Source: an uncultured Rhizobiaceae group bacterium (GTDB lineage Bacteria; Pseudomonadota; Alphaproteobacteria; Rhizobiales; Rhizobiaceae). Taken from it: a DNA stretch of 64,000 nucleotides. The first letter of the stretch is position 1; each line of letters starts with the position of its first letter. The notes beneath the pieces were generated by a model. It was given only the letters and a program-made list of their open reading frames with translations. It had not been told where the DNA came from and did not search any database. This document shows positions 50,735 to 60,062 of this stretch, one piece after another. The stretch is from the NCBI GenBank assembly GCA_947501445.1, contig CANMVS010000002.1, positions 1 to 64,000 on the forward strand. Direction: 5' to 3'. The translations under genes and the position numbers were made by a program.

Positions 50735-51898
50735 TCAGGATGAAACCACCTGGCCGGTTTCATCCACATGCACGCCACCTGTGACTGGCGTCTTGCAGCC
50801 GGTGGTGCCTGGCCAGCTCAATGGCAAACCCGACAAAGAGCGTATTGCCAAATATGCCCAGGCTTCGGCTTCCATCGCATCTCCGTCCAACTGCACCTCT
50901 TCTGCGCTTAGAACAACGCCGCCACCTGCCCCAACAAGTTCGGCCAGATCATCCATGATGACACGGTTATTGCGCCCGCCACCGCAAATGATCCATTGCC
51001 GTGGCAACTTGGGTAAAATTTCCGCCGATTTGACAATGGCTTCCGCAGTCAGCCTCGCAAGACTACGGGCACCGTCATCCAATGATGCGCTGTTTGATGC
51101 GGGCGGCAGAAAATCATTGCGATCAAGCGAGCGGCGATTCGGGTCGACAAAAAATGGTTCTGCCAGATAGGAATCAACCAAAGGCCTCAGTATTCGCCCT
51201 TCACTGGCAATCGCACCACCCTGATCAAATGGAATTCCGGCTTTTGCTTCGACCCATTGATCAATGAGACTGTTGCCCGGTCCCGTATCAAATGCAGTTA
51301 ATGTGCCATCCGGATCAACGCAGGTGATATTCGATATGCCACCAATATTGACAAATGCGATTGGCTCCCCAGCGCTTTTGCCGGTTTGCAACGCAGCCGA
51401 AAGGGCACCATGATAGGCCGGTGCAAGTGGTGCCCCCTCGCCGCCCGCCTCCATATCGCCAGCACGCATATCATAGACAACCGGAACATTCAGCTTGCGG
51501 GCCAGCAGCGCGCCATTGCCGAGTTGCACAGTCACCCCCATGTGCGGGCGGTGCAGAACGGTCTGTCCATGAAATCCAATGACATCAACCTGTTTCAGGT
51601 CGATTTCAAAACGTGCGGCAAAGGCCTGGACCGCATTAACATGCCATTGTGTCAATTCATCTTCCACCCGGGCCAGATCACCCGGTCTGTCCGTCCTCAA
51701 ATTGATGGCCTTGGCCTGATCGAGTGCATCCGCAAGCCTCTGGCGAAAGGCTGGATCAAATGTCATACCCATAAAGGCGCCGCGTTCCACGATACGCCTT
51801 CCATCGCTCCTGATCATGGCAACATCAACACCATCCATCGACGTTCCGCTCATAAGTCCGATCGCTGTCAGAACCCGGGGCGCCTGCTTATCGATCAT
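50735..51898 (-). CDS. anmK: Anhydro-N-acetylmuramic acid kinase
   Basis: AnmK phosphorylates and opens 1,6-anhydro-MurNAc recovered from peptidoglycan turnover, giving MurNAc-6-phosphate. The 387-residue product has the actin-like ATPase signature GLMSGTSMDGVDVAMIRSDG at the N-terminus, VDVIGFHGQTVLHRP, and ANIGGISNITCV-like VNIGGISNITCVDPDG with TAFDTGPGNSLID. I chose ATG 51898, with AAAGAG about eight bases upstream; a GTG at 51907 is also in frame. It is convergent with the preceding hypothetical gene and divergent from tyrS, 127 bp away. Confidence 0.95.
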   Translation of the reverse strand: MIDKQAPRVLTAIGLMSGTSMDGVDVAMIRSDGRRIVERGAFMGMTFDPAFRQRLADALDQAKAINLRTDRPGDLARVEDELTQWHVNAVQAFAARFEIDLKQVDVIGFHGQTVLHRPHMGVTVQLGNGALLARKLNVPVVYDMRAGDMEAGGEGAPLAPAYHGALSAALQTGKSAGEPIAFVNIGGISNITCVDPDGTLTAFDTGPGNSLIDQWVEAKAGIPFDQGGAIASEGRILRPLVDSYLAEPFFVDPNRRSLDRNDFLPPASNSASLDDGARSLARLTAEAIVKSAEILPKLPRQWIICGGGRNNRVIMDDLAELVGAGGGVVLSAEEVQLDGDAMEAEAWAYLAIRSLSGLPLSWPGTTGCKTPVTGGVHVDETGQVVSS

Positions 51899-52025
51899 TT
51901 TCAACACTCTTTATGGATCCAATCAAAACAATTGGCGTGAATTTTTCCTGAAAGGATGATAAACGCCCCGCCGAGCTGATACCACCTTTTGCAAACGCAA
52001 TCAGGATCCGCAGGGAAGAATTGTT

Positions 52026-53279
52026 ATGTCTGTCTTCAAGTCCGAGTTTCTACACACGTTACATGAACGTGGCTTCATTCATCAGACATCTGATGATAGC
52101 GGCCTTGATGCCCTTTTGCAGAAAGAAACGCTCACGTCTTACATCGGTTTTGACCCAACAGCATCCAGCCTGCATGCCGGACATCTTATTCAAATCATGC
52201 TGCTGCACTGGTTCCAGAAAACCGGTCACCGTCCGATCGCGCTGATGGGTGGCGGAACGGGCATGATTGGTGATCCAAGCTTCAAGGATGAGGCACGTCA
52301 ATTGATGACACCGGAAAAGATCGAGAGCAATCTCGCTGGCGTCAAACGCGGCTTTTCCAAATATCTGAACTTTGGTGAAGGACCGCAGGATGCCCTGATG
52401 GTCAATAATGCCGACTGGTTGATGGATTTAAACTATGTCGAATTCCTGCGCGATGTCGGAAGGCATTTTGCAGTGAACCGCATGTTGGCATTTGATTCTG
52501 TCAAAATGCGGCTGGACCGCGAGCAATCGCTGTCCTTCCTGGAATTCAACTACATGATTTTGCAGGCCTATGATTTTGTAGAATTGAACCAGCGCTATGA
52601 TTGTCGCATGCAGATGGGTGGGTCAGATCAGTGGGGGAACATCATCAATGGTATTGATCTGGGTCACAGAATGGGAACACCCCAGCTCTATGCAGTCACG
52701 TCGCCGCTACTGACAACGTCCTCTGGAGCGAAGATGGGCAAATCTGCAACTGGCGCAGTCTGGCTCAACGCCGAGATGCTCAGCGTTTATGACTTTTGGC
52801 AATATTGGCGGAATACGGAAGACGCTGATGTTTCGCGCTTTTTGAAACTCTATACCACTTTGCCAATGGATGAAATTGCCCGGTTGGACCGGTTGGGTGG
52901 CACCGAAATCAATGAGGTGAAAAAAATACTGGCGACCGAGGTCACCGCCCTGTTGCACGGACGCAATGCGGCTGAAGAAGCCGCAGAAACGGCCCGCAAG
53001 ACATTTGAGGAAGGGGCCCATGCGGATAACCTGCCGTCAATTGAGGTTGAATCATCGCAATTATCCGATGGAATCGGGGTCTTGAGCCTGTTTGTGACTG
53101 CAGGCTTTGCCAGCTCCAACGGAGAAGCGCGACGCCACGTCAAAGGTGGTGCTGTGCGTATCAATGATCAGCAGGTCACCGACGAGCGTCGCATTATCAA
53201 TGAGGGTGATCTCACAGGCGATGGCGTTGTCAAACTTTCGCTTGGCAAAAAGAAACATATGCTGGTTCGGCCAAGCTGA
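52026..53279 (+). CDS. tyrS: Tyrosine--tRNA ligase
   Basis: TyrRS charges tRNA-Tyr. The 417-residue product is a class I synthetase with the HIGH-type motif in [15 protein letters not shown], the tyrosine-binding [15 protein letters not shown], and the KMSKS-type loop in [17 protein letters not shown]-terminal S4 RNA-binding domain ([20 protein letters not shown]) is complete. AGGGAAG lies upstream of the ATG at 52026. It is divergent from anmK, an arrangement common in Alphaproteobacteria, and convergent with the AsmA-like gene. Confidence 0.97.
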   Translation: MSVFKSEFLHTLHERGFIHQTSDDSGLDALLQKETLTSYIGFDPTASSLHAGHLIQIMLLHWFQKTGHRPIALMGGGTGMIGDPSFKDEARQLMTPEKIESNLAGVKRGFSKYLNFGEGPQDALMVNNADWLMDLNYVEFLRDVGRHFAVNRMLAFDSVKMRLDREQSLSFLEFNYMILQAYDFVELNQRYDCRMQMGGSDQWGNIINGIDLGHRMGTPQLYAVTSPLLTTSSGAKMGKSATGAVWLNAEMLSVYDFWQYWRNTEDADVSRFLKLYTTLPMDEIARLDRLGGTEINEVKKILATEVTALLHGRNAAEEAAETARKTFEEGAHADNLPSIEVESSQLSDGIGVLSLFVTAGFASSNGEARRHVKGGAVRINDQQVTDERRIINEGDLTGDGVVKLSLGKKKHMLVRPS

Positions 53280-53301
53280 TATCAGGCCCGCTCCGGCGCT
53301 A

Positions 53302-53401
53302 GACCGTGTTACGTTTTTTCAGAAACGGAACAACGGTGTCGGTCCTTGATTTTGTTGATGCATTCAGGTTTTACCGCACCCGTCAAAACCTGAATTGCTC
53401 T
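53302..53401 (+). repeat. Dispersed ~100-bp repeat, copy 4 (plus orientation, full)
   Basis: Near-complete copy beginning GACCGTGTTACG and ending AAAACCTGAATTGCTCT. It sits between the convergent tyrS and AsmA-like genes, and its last bases overlap the latter's stop codon. Confidence 0.9.
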
Positions 53402-56400
53402 ATCGATTTTCATTATTGTTAAAGCGCCGCTTGGTGGATTTGCCCTGATTTGGGTCATCAGACCGAAACTGAAAAATCGACCGGAATATGCCGGGTGCAA
53501 TAATCGAAATCGGGTTGATCTCGAGCTTTGGATCAGCAAGGCCGCCGGTCAATCGAAATGTTATGCCGATCAACCCCCGGTCACGACCATTGCCCAAAAT
53601 AACGCCCAGCAGCGGAATTTCACCAAAAATGCGGTTCAATCCATAGGCTGGCATAAATGTACCGGTGATATTCATATCATCCTGCTGATCAAAGACCGTG
53701 CCCTGAAAGGCAAATCCCACAACCGGTCCACGGGCAATCCCATCGCTGACACGCAAATACCCCTTACCCATGTCCACCCTGGCGAAGGCGTGATGGAATT
53801 CGGCCTTGCTGACATCAAGATCACCACGAACAGCCTGTTTCAAACTCTTTCCATTTTGAGACTTTGTTGAAACCAGCGTTTCCAGGTTCTCATCATTCAC
53901 CACATCAAAATTTTTGATATCGACGGTGCCAATATAGGGACCTGAGGCTGCCTTAACCAATTGCACATTCAAGGCACCACCATCAATCTTGCTGTAGATA
54001 TCCGCAAACCGTGCCACAGTTCCAGCATCACCACTGTCAAAAGTAAGCACCAGACCGGAGCCTTCGTGTTTGCCTACGGATCTGATAGCAACACCGCGCG
54101 ACGTCTTTGCGGTAAGATCAAGCCCCAGAATTGTACTGCCCTGGCCGGTGTATTTCAGTTTGAAATCGCTCAGCACTTCCTTGTTAAACCCATAGGCTTT
54201 CCCGGCGGAAGCCGTTAACTCGACTTTTGAGCTTGCACCGGACGAATTTCCATCACTCTCACTCAGCAAATGTTTGATTGATGACCGCAAATCAATAGCC
54301 GCACCGTTTACGGTGACATGGTAGGTTTTTCCTTTGAGAACGACTTTGACAGCAAATTTGTCATTTCTGCTCAATGAGGCGCTGGTAATATCAGCATTAA
54401 CCAATACGCCATTTTTCAACTCAAGACTGCCATTGGCCGAAAAGCCGTCGCCGTTTAAAACCACCTTCTTAATTAGCATGTCCTGAGGCAGTCCGGACCC
54501 GGTATCGGAACCGCCATTGGTCTTGCCCGGCTCAATCTCGAAATTGGCAGTGGCTTTAATTCCTTTTCCCTTTGACCAGCCAATCCAGGGTAAAACAAGC
54601 CGAGCCTTGCTCAAATCTGCCTGAATTATCTGGTGACCACCCGGCTTCAATCTGACATTGAGGTGAACGGTTCCCTTGATAAATTCGTTGAGCTGTGGTG
54701 CGAACTGGGCTCTGTCCTTTTCACTCACGGTCACCTGAACGACCCTGTCGGGATCAATTCCGGTCGTTCGGTCCAATGGATCGGTAAAATTCAAATGTGA
54801 TTGCATGCCATTGAGTTTCGCTTCCGCATCAATGGTTATGTCCTTGGTATCAACAAACATTTTGCCCTTGGCATCTGTCACCTTGACACCCTCAACTTTC
54901 GGACCAAGGCTGACACCGTCAAGATCAAGCTCGACGTTCCAGTCTGGTTCGGGTGGGTTTTGGTCCTGCACAAGCCCAAAAGTAATATCAACCTTCGACT
55001 TGACTGCCCCCTTGAAATCATCTGCCTTATAGGGGGTTTGCTGCAGTGCGTTGATGGGACGGTAGGAGACCAGCTCCGCTACGGCCGATGCATCACCAGC
55101 AACAGCGATATTCACATGCGCCATGAGAGGCTTTGCGTTGGTATTGTCGATAACAAATGTGCCGTCAGAAATTTCAACGCTGCGCCCGGTAGGGAAAAAC
55201 GCAGACCCCTTTTCGATCGTCAACTCAAGGTGCTGGCCGCGCAGTGTCAAAAGTCCCTGAGCATCACGCACCGGTGGAATATCCCCGGCAACGTCAAAAC
55301 GTGCGTCTTCGATATTGAAGTCAACCTTGAGCTGGTTTTCGTCCAAGCGCATCGAATCCGGCAAACCCTTGGCCATACGTCCTTCCGGAATAAAGACGCG
55401 GATCTCGCCGTCTTTGACGGTTCCGCCATAGAGGTTCTCATGAACCCACGTTCTTGCCTTGCGTGCAATCCAATATGGCCACAATTGCTTAACAGTTGTG
55501 GTCTCCATTGTGTCGACATTCGCAACAAAACTCACCTCAGGACTGGTTTCTCCGAATTGAACACTGGCAGATGAGAACATCGCACCCGCTCGGCCTGTTA
55601 CCACAAATTCATCAACAAAAAGGCGCCGATCATCTCTTATGTAACGAGCAAAAGCCTTCATTGCGACTTTGACAGGCGGTTCGTTGGAATCGATTGGTGC
55701 AATCGTGGCATGGTCAACCAGCAAATCGAAAGCGTAACCATCTTCGGTTTGCCCGGGCATATTTTTCAAATCAATTATGCCACCGTTAAAGCTGTAAGTG
55801 GATTCGCCGATTGTGACTTTTGACGGCTTGAATTCCAGTGAATTGCGACTTGGGTCCAGCGCCAGGCGGATGAAGGACGGTTCAACCTGAGCTGCGATGC
55901 CATCCATGAACAATTCACCCGCTGACAGACGTACGTCCAAAGCCACAGACGCAGAACCAGCGGCTTTGCCTTCCTGGGCGACCAAATCAATCCGTGCACC
56001 ACTTTCAAGGCGGAATTTGCGACGCGGATTATTGGTAAACTCCCGGATCATTTTTCCCAGATGAATGCCACTGAGATGCGCCGTGAATTGCATCTGATCC
56101 GGAGCGTCCGGTTGCGGCATTGCCCTGCCGGTCAATTTCATTTTCTGATCGGCGAACAGAACCTCTGCCTCGACCTCAAACCCAGACGTCTCACCTTCGG
56201 TCAACTCAGCCGAAACGATCTTGAGTGAGCGCTTTTGCGCCTGACCTCCTGCTACCGGCTGCGGGGGACCGAGCCCCAGAACTGTCGCATTGGTCAGCAG
56301 AATTTGTCGTGTTTCACGCTCCCTGAGCGTCGCAGACAAACCACGAATAGCAACAAAGGCACGATCCGCCGCCTCATCAATATCCTCGACTTTCGGCACG

Positions 56401-56921
56401 CCGGTTCTTTTCTGTTTCGGATCCTTTTCTAGATATCCCGCGTCTATGAACCCCCCATCAATTTCAATAAATGATATTTTCAATTCACCTGAAAATAGTG
56501 CGCTGACCTGCAGTGCAATGATCACGGCGTCCGCCTGAACCACATCGCGGCCGTCACTTATCTGCGCAAGTGTTACGTCACGTGCCTCCAGCGCCAATCG
56601 TCCACCTTTGGCAAGGCGAATCCCCGCGCCGCCAACTGTGGCCGAGAAACGATCACCAACGGCATTTTGCAACAATATCTGCGCACGGCTTGCCAAAGGT
56701 CCATCGCCCACACCGCTCTCGATCAACAGCATTGCCGAAACAATCAGCACAAGCACGATGGCGGTTACAAATGTAAATGCGCGCGCACATACAATCAGTA
56801 CCCTTTGCTCATGCGGTGTGTTTACAATGATCGGGTCAGCAGCATTTGCCGATGGCATCGTATGCAATTGAACGCTCGGGAGACCGTCTTTTTGCCTGTT
56901 GCCATCATTTTCATCCGACAT
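53400..56921 (-). CDS. AsmA/YhdP-like large envelope protein (DUF3971)
   Basis: The 1173-residue protein has a cytoplasmic start rich in charged residues, one transmembrane helix (FTFVTAIVLVLIVSAMLLIE, about 52-71), then a very long beta-rich periplasmic part. That is the layout of the AsmA/TamB/YhdP superfamily, whose members form bridge-like channels for lipid transport between membranes. The central AHLSGIHLGKMIREF and C-terminal MPAYGLNRIFGEIPLLGVIL plus GLIGITFRLTGGL with ISIIAPGIFRSIF match DUF3971 and AsmA-like C-terminal regions. The last codons overlap repeat copy 4. The ribosome site is weak. The gene is probably monocistronic and divergent from bcp. Confidence 0.88.
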   Translation of the reverse strand: MSDENDGNRQKDGLPSVQLHTMPSANAADPIIVNTPHEQRVLIVCARAFTFVTAIVLVLIVSAMLLIESGVGDGPLASRAQILLQNAVGDRFSATVGGAGIRLAKGGRLALEARDVTLAQISDGRDVVQADAVIIALQVSALFSGELKISFIEIDGGFIDAGYLEKDPKQKRTGVPKVEDIDEAADRAFVAIRGLSATLRERETRQILLTNATVLGLGPPQPVAGGQAQKRSLKIVSAELTEGETSGFEVEAEVLFADQKMKLTGRAMPQPDAPDQMQFTAHLSGIHLGKMIREFTNNPRRKFRLESGARIDLVAQEGKAAGSASVALDVRLSAGELFMDGIAAQVEPSFIRLALDPSRNSLEFKPSKVTIGESTYSFNGGIIDLKNMPGQTEDGYAFDLLVDHATIAPIDSNEPPVKVAMKAFARYIRDDRRLFVDEFVVTGRAGAMFSSASVQFGETSPEVSFVANVDTMETTTVKQLWPYWIARKARTWVHENLYGGTVKDGEIRVFIPEGRMAKGLPDSMRLDENQLKVDFNIEDARFDVAGDIPPVRDAQGLLTLRGQHLELTIEKGSAFFPTGRSVEISDGTFVIDNTNAKPLMAHVNIAVAGDASAVAELVSYRPINALQQTPYKADDFKGAVKSKVDITFGLVQDQNPPEPDWNVELDLDGVSLGPKVEGVKVTDAKGKMFVDTKDITIDAEAKLNGMQSHLNFTDPLDRTTGIDPDRVVQVTVSEKDRAQFAPQLNEFIKGTVHLNVRLKPGGHQIIQADLSKARLVLPWIGWSKGKGIKATANFEIEPGKTNGGSDTGSGLPQDMLIKKVVLNGDGFSANGSLELKNGVLVNADITSASLSRNDKFAVKVVLKGKTYHVTVNGAAIDLRSSIKHLLSESDGNSSGASSKVELTASAGKAYGFNKEVLSDFKLKYTGQGSTILGLDLTAKTSRGVAIRSVGKHEGSGLVLTFDSGDAGTVARFADIYSKIDGGALNVQLVKAASGPYIGTVDIKNFDVVNDENLETLVSTKSQNGKSLKQAVRGDLDVSKAEFHHAFARVDMGKGYLRVSDGIARGPVVGFAFQGTVFDQQDDMNITGTFMPAYGLNRIFGEIPLLGVILGNGRDRGLIGITFRLTGGLADPKLEINPISIIAPGIFRSIFQFRSDDPNQGKSTKRRFNNNENR

Positions 56922-57062
56922 TCAATGCCATTCCATATCTACGGGTATATGCATTGCCCGATGTGACCATTATTCTGAACACAATGGACGATTCTTGTTT
57001 AAACTATATATAGCACGCCAAACGGTTCAACAGACCTATATTCATCAAAGGAAATAACACAT

Positions 57063-57527
57063 ATGGCATCTCTGGAAGAAGGCGCAAAGGCACCTGGGTT
57101 CACACTACCGCGCGATGGCGGCGAAACCGTGTCACTATCTCAGTTTGCCGGCCGAAAACTTGTGCTTTTTTTCTATCCAAAGGACGACACCAGTGGTTGC
57201 ACATCGGAGGCAATTGCCTTCACCGGCTTACGCAGTGAGTTTGAAAAAGCCGGTGCAGATATTCTTGGCATGTCACCCGACAGTGCTTCCAAACATGACA
57301 AATTCATTGCCAAACACGGGTTAAACGTCGTGTTGGCCTCCGATGAAGACAAGTCAACGCTGGAGGCCTATGGGGTCTGGGTGGAAAAAAGCATGTATGG
57401 CAGAAAGTACATGGGTGTCGAGCGCACGACGTTACTCATATCTGCAGATGGTACCATCGAAAAAGTCTGGAGAAAGGTAAAGGTTCCTGGTCACGCTGAA
57501 GCCGTTTTGAAGGCAATCACCGGATGA
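57063..57527 (+). CDS. bcp: Thioredoxin-dependent peroxiredoxin Bcp
   Basis: Bcp/PrxQ reduces peroxides with thioredoxin electrons in the cytoplasm. The 154-residue product shows LVLFFYPKDDTSGCTSEA with the peroxidatic cysteine near residue 47. The loop reads TSGCT instead of the usual TPGCT, a modest change. The typical PrxQ resolving cysteine five residues later (C-x4-C) is absent, since the helix continues AIAFTGLR, so it is a one-cysteine variant or resolves otherwise. GGAAAT precedes the ATG. The next gene, DUF455, follows 51 bp later and may share its transcript. Confidence 0.92.
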   Translation: MASLEEGAKAPGFTLPRDGGETVSLSQFAGRKLVLFFYPKDDTSGCTSEAIAFTGLRSEFEKAGADILGMSPDSASKHDKFIAKHGLNVVLASDEDKSTLEAYGVWVEKSMYGRKYMGVERTTLLISADGTIEKVWRKVKVPGHAEAVLKAITG

Positions 57528-57578
57528 GGACAAGCTTGAATCTGCTGATTGTCATCCAGCCAATCACAACGAATTGAC

Positions 57579-58412
57579 ATGAGTGATCCTGAAAAACGGA
57601 CCATTGACACCCTGCGCGAGGGTGCGGTTCAGGCCATCAATGCATCCGATTTGGATGACAAGACGCGGCTTGCGCAGCAAACCGCAACACGGTGGTTTGC
57701 CCGTACACTTTCGTTGCGCTCGCCGTTGGATTCGCCTGTCAGCGACCGCCCCGGTCGACCACAAAAACCGGACCTTCTGCCGCCGCGTATGGTCAAAAAA
57801 CGCGGTCTGAACAGCCCGGCAGGTCGTATAGCTCTTTTGCATGCCATCGCGCATATTGAACTAAATGCCATTGATCTCGCATTGGATATTGTTGCACGAT
57901 TTGCGAGTGAGCCGGTGCCTCAATCCTTTTTTGATGGCTGGATGCAGGTGGCTTTTGAAGAGGCAAAGCACTTTTTGCTGGTACGTGAGCGCCTTCGCGC
58001 TTTGGGTGCGGACTATGGCGACCTGCCAGCCCACGACGGCCTGTGGCAGGCAGCCCATGACACGCGCAACGACCTTACAGCAAGGCTGGCTGTTGTGCCG
58101 CTGATTCTTGAAGCGCGGGGTTTGGATGTAACCCCCTCACTTCAGTCAAAGATGCGGCAATCGGGCGATCTGGAAAGCGCAGGTGTTCTGGATATCATCT
58201 ACAATGACGAAAAGAAGCATGTGGCGATTGGAGCAAAGTGGTTTCGCTTTTTGTGCCACAGGCAGAACAAGAACCCGCAAGAAGCGTTTCGTCAGCTGGT
58301 ACGCGCCAATTTTCGTGGTCAGGTCAAACCGCCCTTCAATGATCTGGCCCGAGCAGAGGCTGGTTTGACCCCGTCTTTTTACCGCAATTTGACCTCCGCA
58401 AATGCGTCTTGA
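57579..58412 (+). CDS. DUF455 ferritin-like protein
   Basis: The 277-residue protein belongs to DUF455, a ferritin-like four-helix family related to diiron oxygenases such as MiaE. Candidate metal ligands lie in AIAHIELNAIDLALD, VAFEEAKHFLLVRERL, LILEARGLDVTPSL and YNDEKKHVAIGAKWF, giving the Glu and ExxH pairs of a diiron site. The reaction is unknown. The start at 57579 (MSDPEKRTID) fits better than 57549. It follows bcp by 51 bp. Confidence 0.88.
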   Translation: MSDPEKRTIDTLREGAVQAINASDLDDKTRLAQQTATRWFARTLSLRSPLDSPVSDRPGRPQKPDLLPPRMVKKRGLNSPAGRIALLHAIAHIELNAIDLALDIVARFASEPVPQSFFDGWMQVAFEEAKHFLLVRERLRALGADYGDLPAHDGLWQAAHDTRNDLTARLAVVPLILEARGLDVTPSLQSKMRQSGDLESAGVLDIIYNDEKKHVAIGAKWFRFLCHRQNKNPQEAFRQLVRANFRGQVKPPFNDLARAEAGLTPSFYRNLTSANAS

Positions 58413-58453
58413 GCCAAGATACCATCCATGCCGCTCAAAGATTTATTAACCTT

Positions 58454-58476
58454 AATAGAGTCTAATCAACTCTATT
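58454..58476. promoter_or_regulatory. Inverted repeat upstream of the M23 peptidase gene
   Basis: AATAGAGT and ACTCTATT, 8-bp perfect arms with a 7-nt spacer, lie 29 bp before the proposed GTG start. It could be an operator or a leader hairpin. Confidence 0.45.
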
Positions 58477-58504
58477 GAGAGGCGAGTCTGATGAGGGGGC
58501 CAAT

Positions 58505-59791
58505 GTGCCAAAAAGTTCTGTGAGCCGTGTATTTGGCAAGCGTTCCCAACACCACACTATAATTTTGGCAAGCGGTGATAATATTCGTCACTGGACAGTG
58601 CGACCCTGGCTGCTAGGTATGTCAGCCAGTTTTCTGGCGGTTATGTCGATTGGATATCTGCTGGCAACGACCTATCTGGTTGTGCGCGATGACCTGATTG
58701 GCGCATCCATGGCCAGACAGGCTCGTATCCAGCACGCCTATGAGGACAGAATTGCCTCACTTCGTTCGCAGGTTGACCGCATTACAAGCCGTCAATTGCT
58801 CGATCAACAGCAGATCGACAACAAGATGACACAATTGTTGGCGCATCAGGCGAGAATAAGCAGCAGACACGGCAAGCTTGACCAATTGTTCAAACAGGTG
58901 GCTATTGCCGATTTGAAACTCTCGGACATTCCTGTCCCCACAGCGCGCCCAATCACGCAGGCCAGTTCCCCTGCTTCCCTACCCGCAACCAATGCAGCAG
59001 CGCTTGAAAATGCGGAAACAGTGCAGCATCGCGCCAGGCTGGAAAATACACAAATGCCGCAGACGTCACTGTCTTATGCATCACCAAATGCTTTGACACG
59101 TGACAATGCAGGCAAAATGTTTGACGAAGTCCTGACCTCGCTCGAAGCAATCGAACAGGAACAGTTCGATAAAGTGCAATCGATGATATTCAACGCCAAT
59201 CAAACCGCTGAGACCATAACCAACATACTCAGTGATTCCGGTCTACCGACAGATGCGGATGCGGGGATCGGCGGCCCATTTGTCAGTCCTGTGGATCATG
59301 AGGGTTTTGAAACCTCACTTGATGAATTGGGAAGCGCACTTGATCGTCTCGATTCTGCAAAATCACTTGCCAGAAAGATGCCAGTGGCAAACCCGGTCCC
59401 AAACAGGCCGGTCAGCAGCCGTTACGGTAGAAGGCGCGACCCTTTTTTGAATAGGATCGCCCATCACTCCGGAATAGATTTCAAGACCGCCTATGGAGAG
59501 CCTGTCCTGGCAACAGGATCAGGCACAGTAACCACAGCCGGTCGCAAGGGCGGCTACGGTAAAATGATCGAGATCGACCACGGCAACGGGATCACCACGA
59601 GATTCGCGCATCTTTCGCGAATTTACGTTTCCGTTGGAACACCTGTTGCAAGCGGCTTTACCATTGGTGCCGCCGGAAGCACCGGTCGCTCCACCGGGCC
59701 ACATCTGCACTACGAAGTCCGCCTCAATGACAGAGCGGTCAATCCACAACGATTTTTGAGCGCCGGTAGAAAACTCCAACCACTTTTGTAA
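58505..59791 (+). CDS. M23-family (LytM) peptidase with membrane anchor and coiled coil
   Basis: The 428-residue protein has an N-terminal transmembrane helix (LLGMSASFLAVMSIGYLLAT), a coiled-coil segment of about 100 residues (MARQARIQHAYEDRIASLRS onward), and a C-terminal M23 domain. The metal motif is HHSGIDFKTAYGEPVLATGS, with the closing TGPHLHYEVRLND. The first histidine-aspartate pair is HSGIDF, and the HxH is HLH, so the domain may be active as an endopeptidase on peptidoglycan. I chose GTG 58505 because AGGGGG lies five bases upstream. The frame extends back to TTG 58475. It acts in the periplasm, probably in cell division or growth. Confidence 0.9.
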   Translation: MPKSSVSRVFGKRSQHHTIILASGDNIRHWTVRPWLLGMSASFLAVMSIGYLLATTYLVVRDDLIGASMARQARIQHAYEDRIASLRSQVDRITSRQLLDQQQIDNKMTQLLAHQARISSRHGKLDQLFKQVAIADLKLSDIPVPTARPITQASSPASLPATNAAALENAETVQHRARLENTQMPQTSLSYASPNALTRDNAGKMFDEVLTSLEAIEQEQFDKVQSMIFNANQTAETITNILSDSGLPTDADAGIGGPFVSPVDHEGFETSLDELGSALDRLDSAKSLARKMPVANPVPNRPVSSRYGRRRDPFLNRIAHHSGIDFKTAYGEPVLATGSGTVTTAGRKGGYGKMIEIDHGNGITTRFAHLSRIYVSVGTPVASGFTIGAAGSTGRSTGPHLHYEVRLNDRAVNPQRFLSAGRKLQPLL

Positions 59792-59873
59792 ATCCGTGAT
59801 AATGGTATTTTTAAGTACTAATTCGGCAGTGGCCCTGACAGAACAAGCCAAGCACATCACACCTGAACTTTAT

Positions 59874-59895
59874 CGTTAATGTTACAGAATTAACG
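59874..59895. promoter_or_regulatory. Inverted repeat upstream of the RNA helicase gene
   Basis: CGTTAAT and ATTAACG, perfect 7-bp arms with an 8-nt spacer, lie 160 bp before the helicase start. TTAA halves are 10 bp apart, so they do not match a CtrA site (7-bp spacing). Confidence 0.35.
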
Positions 59896-60032
59896 CTATT
59901 TGCCACAAAAGCCCCACAATTTTTGTGGAATTGGGGTAAATTCCGTGATTTCCTTGACTTAAGGGGTTGATCGGACTAGTCGGGGCGCAATGTAGATGAG
60001 GTACAACCCCATCCGCAGTTAACAATCGACTC

Positions 60033-60062
60033 ATGCAACAGAAACGACGATTTCTTTGGTAA
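60033..60062 (+). CDS. Possible 9-codon leader peptide overlapping the helicase start
   Basis: ATG...TAA encodes MQQKRRFLW and overlaps the helicase TTG start by 7 nt in another frame. There is no clear ribosome site, so translation is unproven. It could couple or attenuate helicase translation. Confidence 0.2.
   Translation: MQQKRRFLW

Noticed and set aside
54801-55574. A 257-codon plus-strand frame
   Set aside because: Antisense to the AsmA-like gene, with Arg/His/Cys-rich translation and no start signals.
58441-58461. CtrA-like TTAACC half-site upstream of the M23 peptidase gene
   Set aside because: The TTAA pair does not have 7-bp spacing, so it does not fit the full CtrA consensus.
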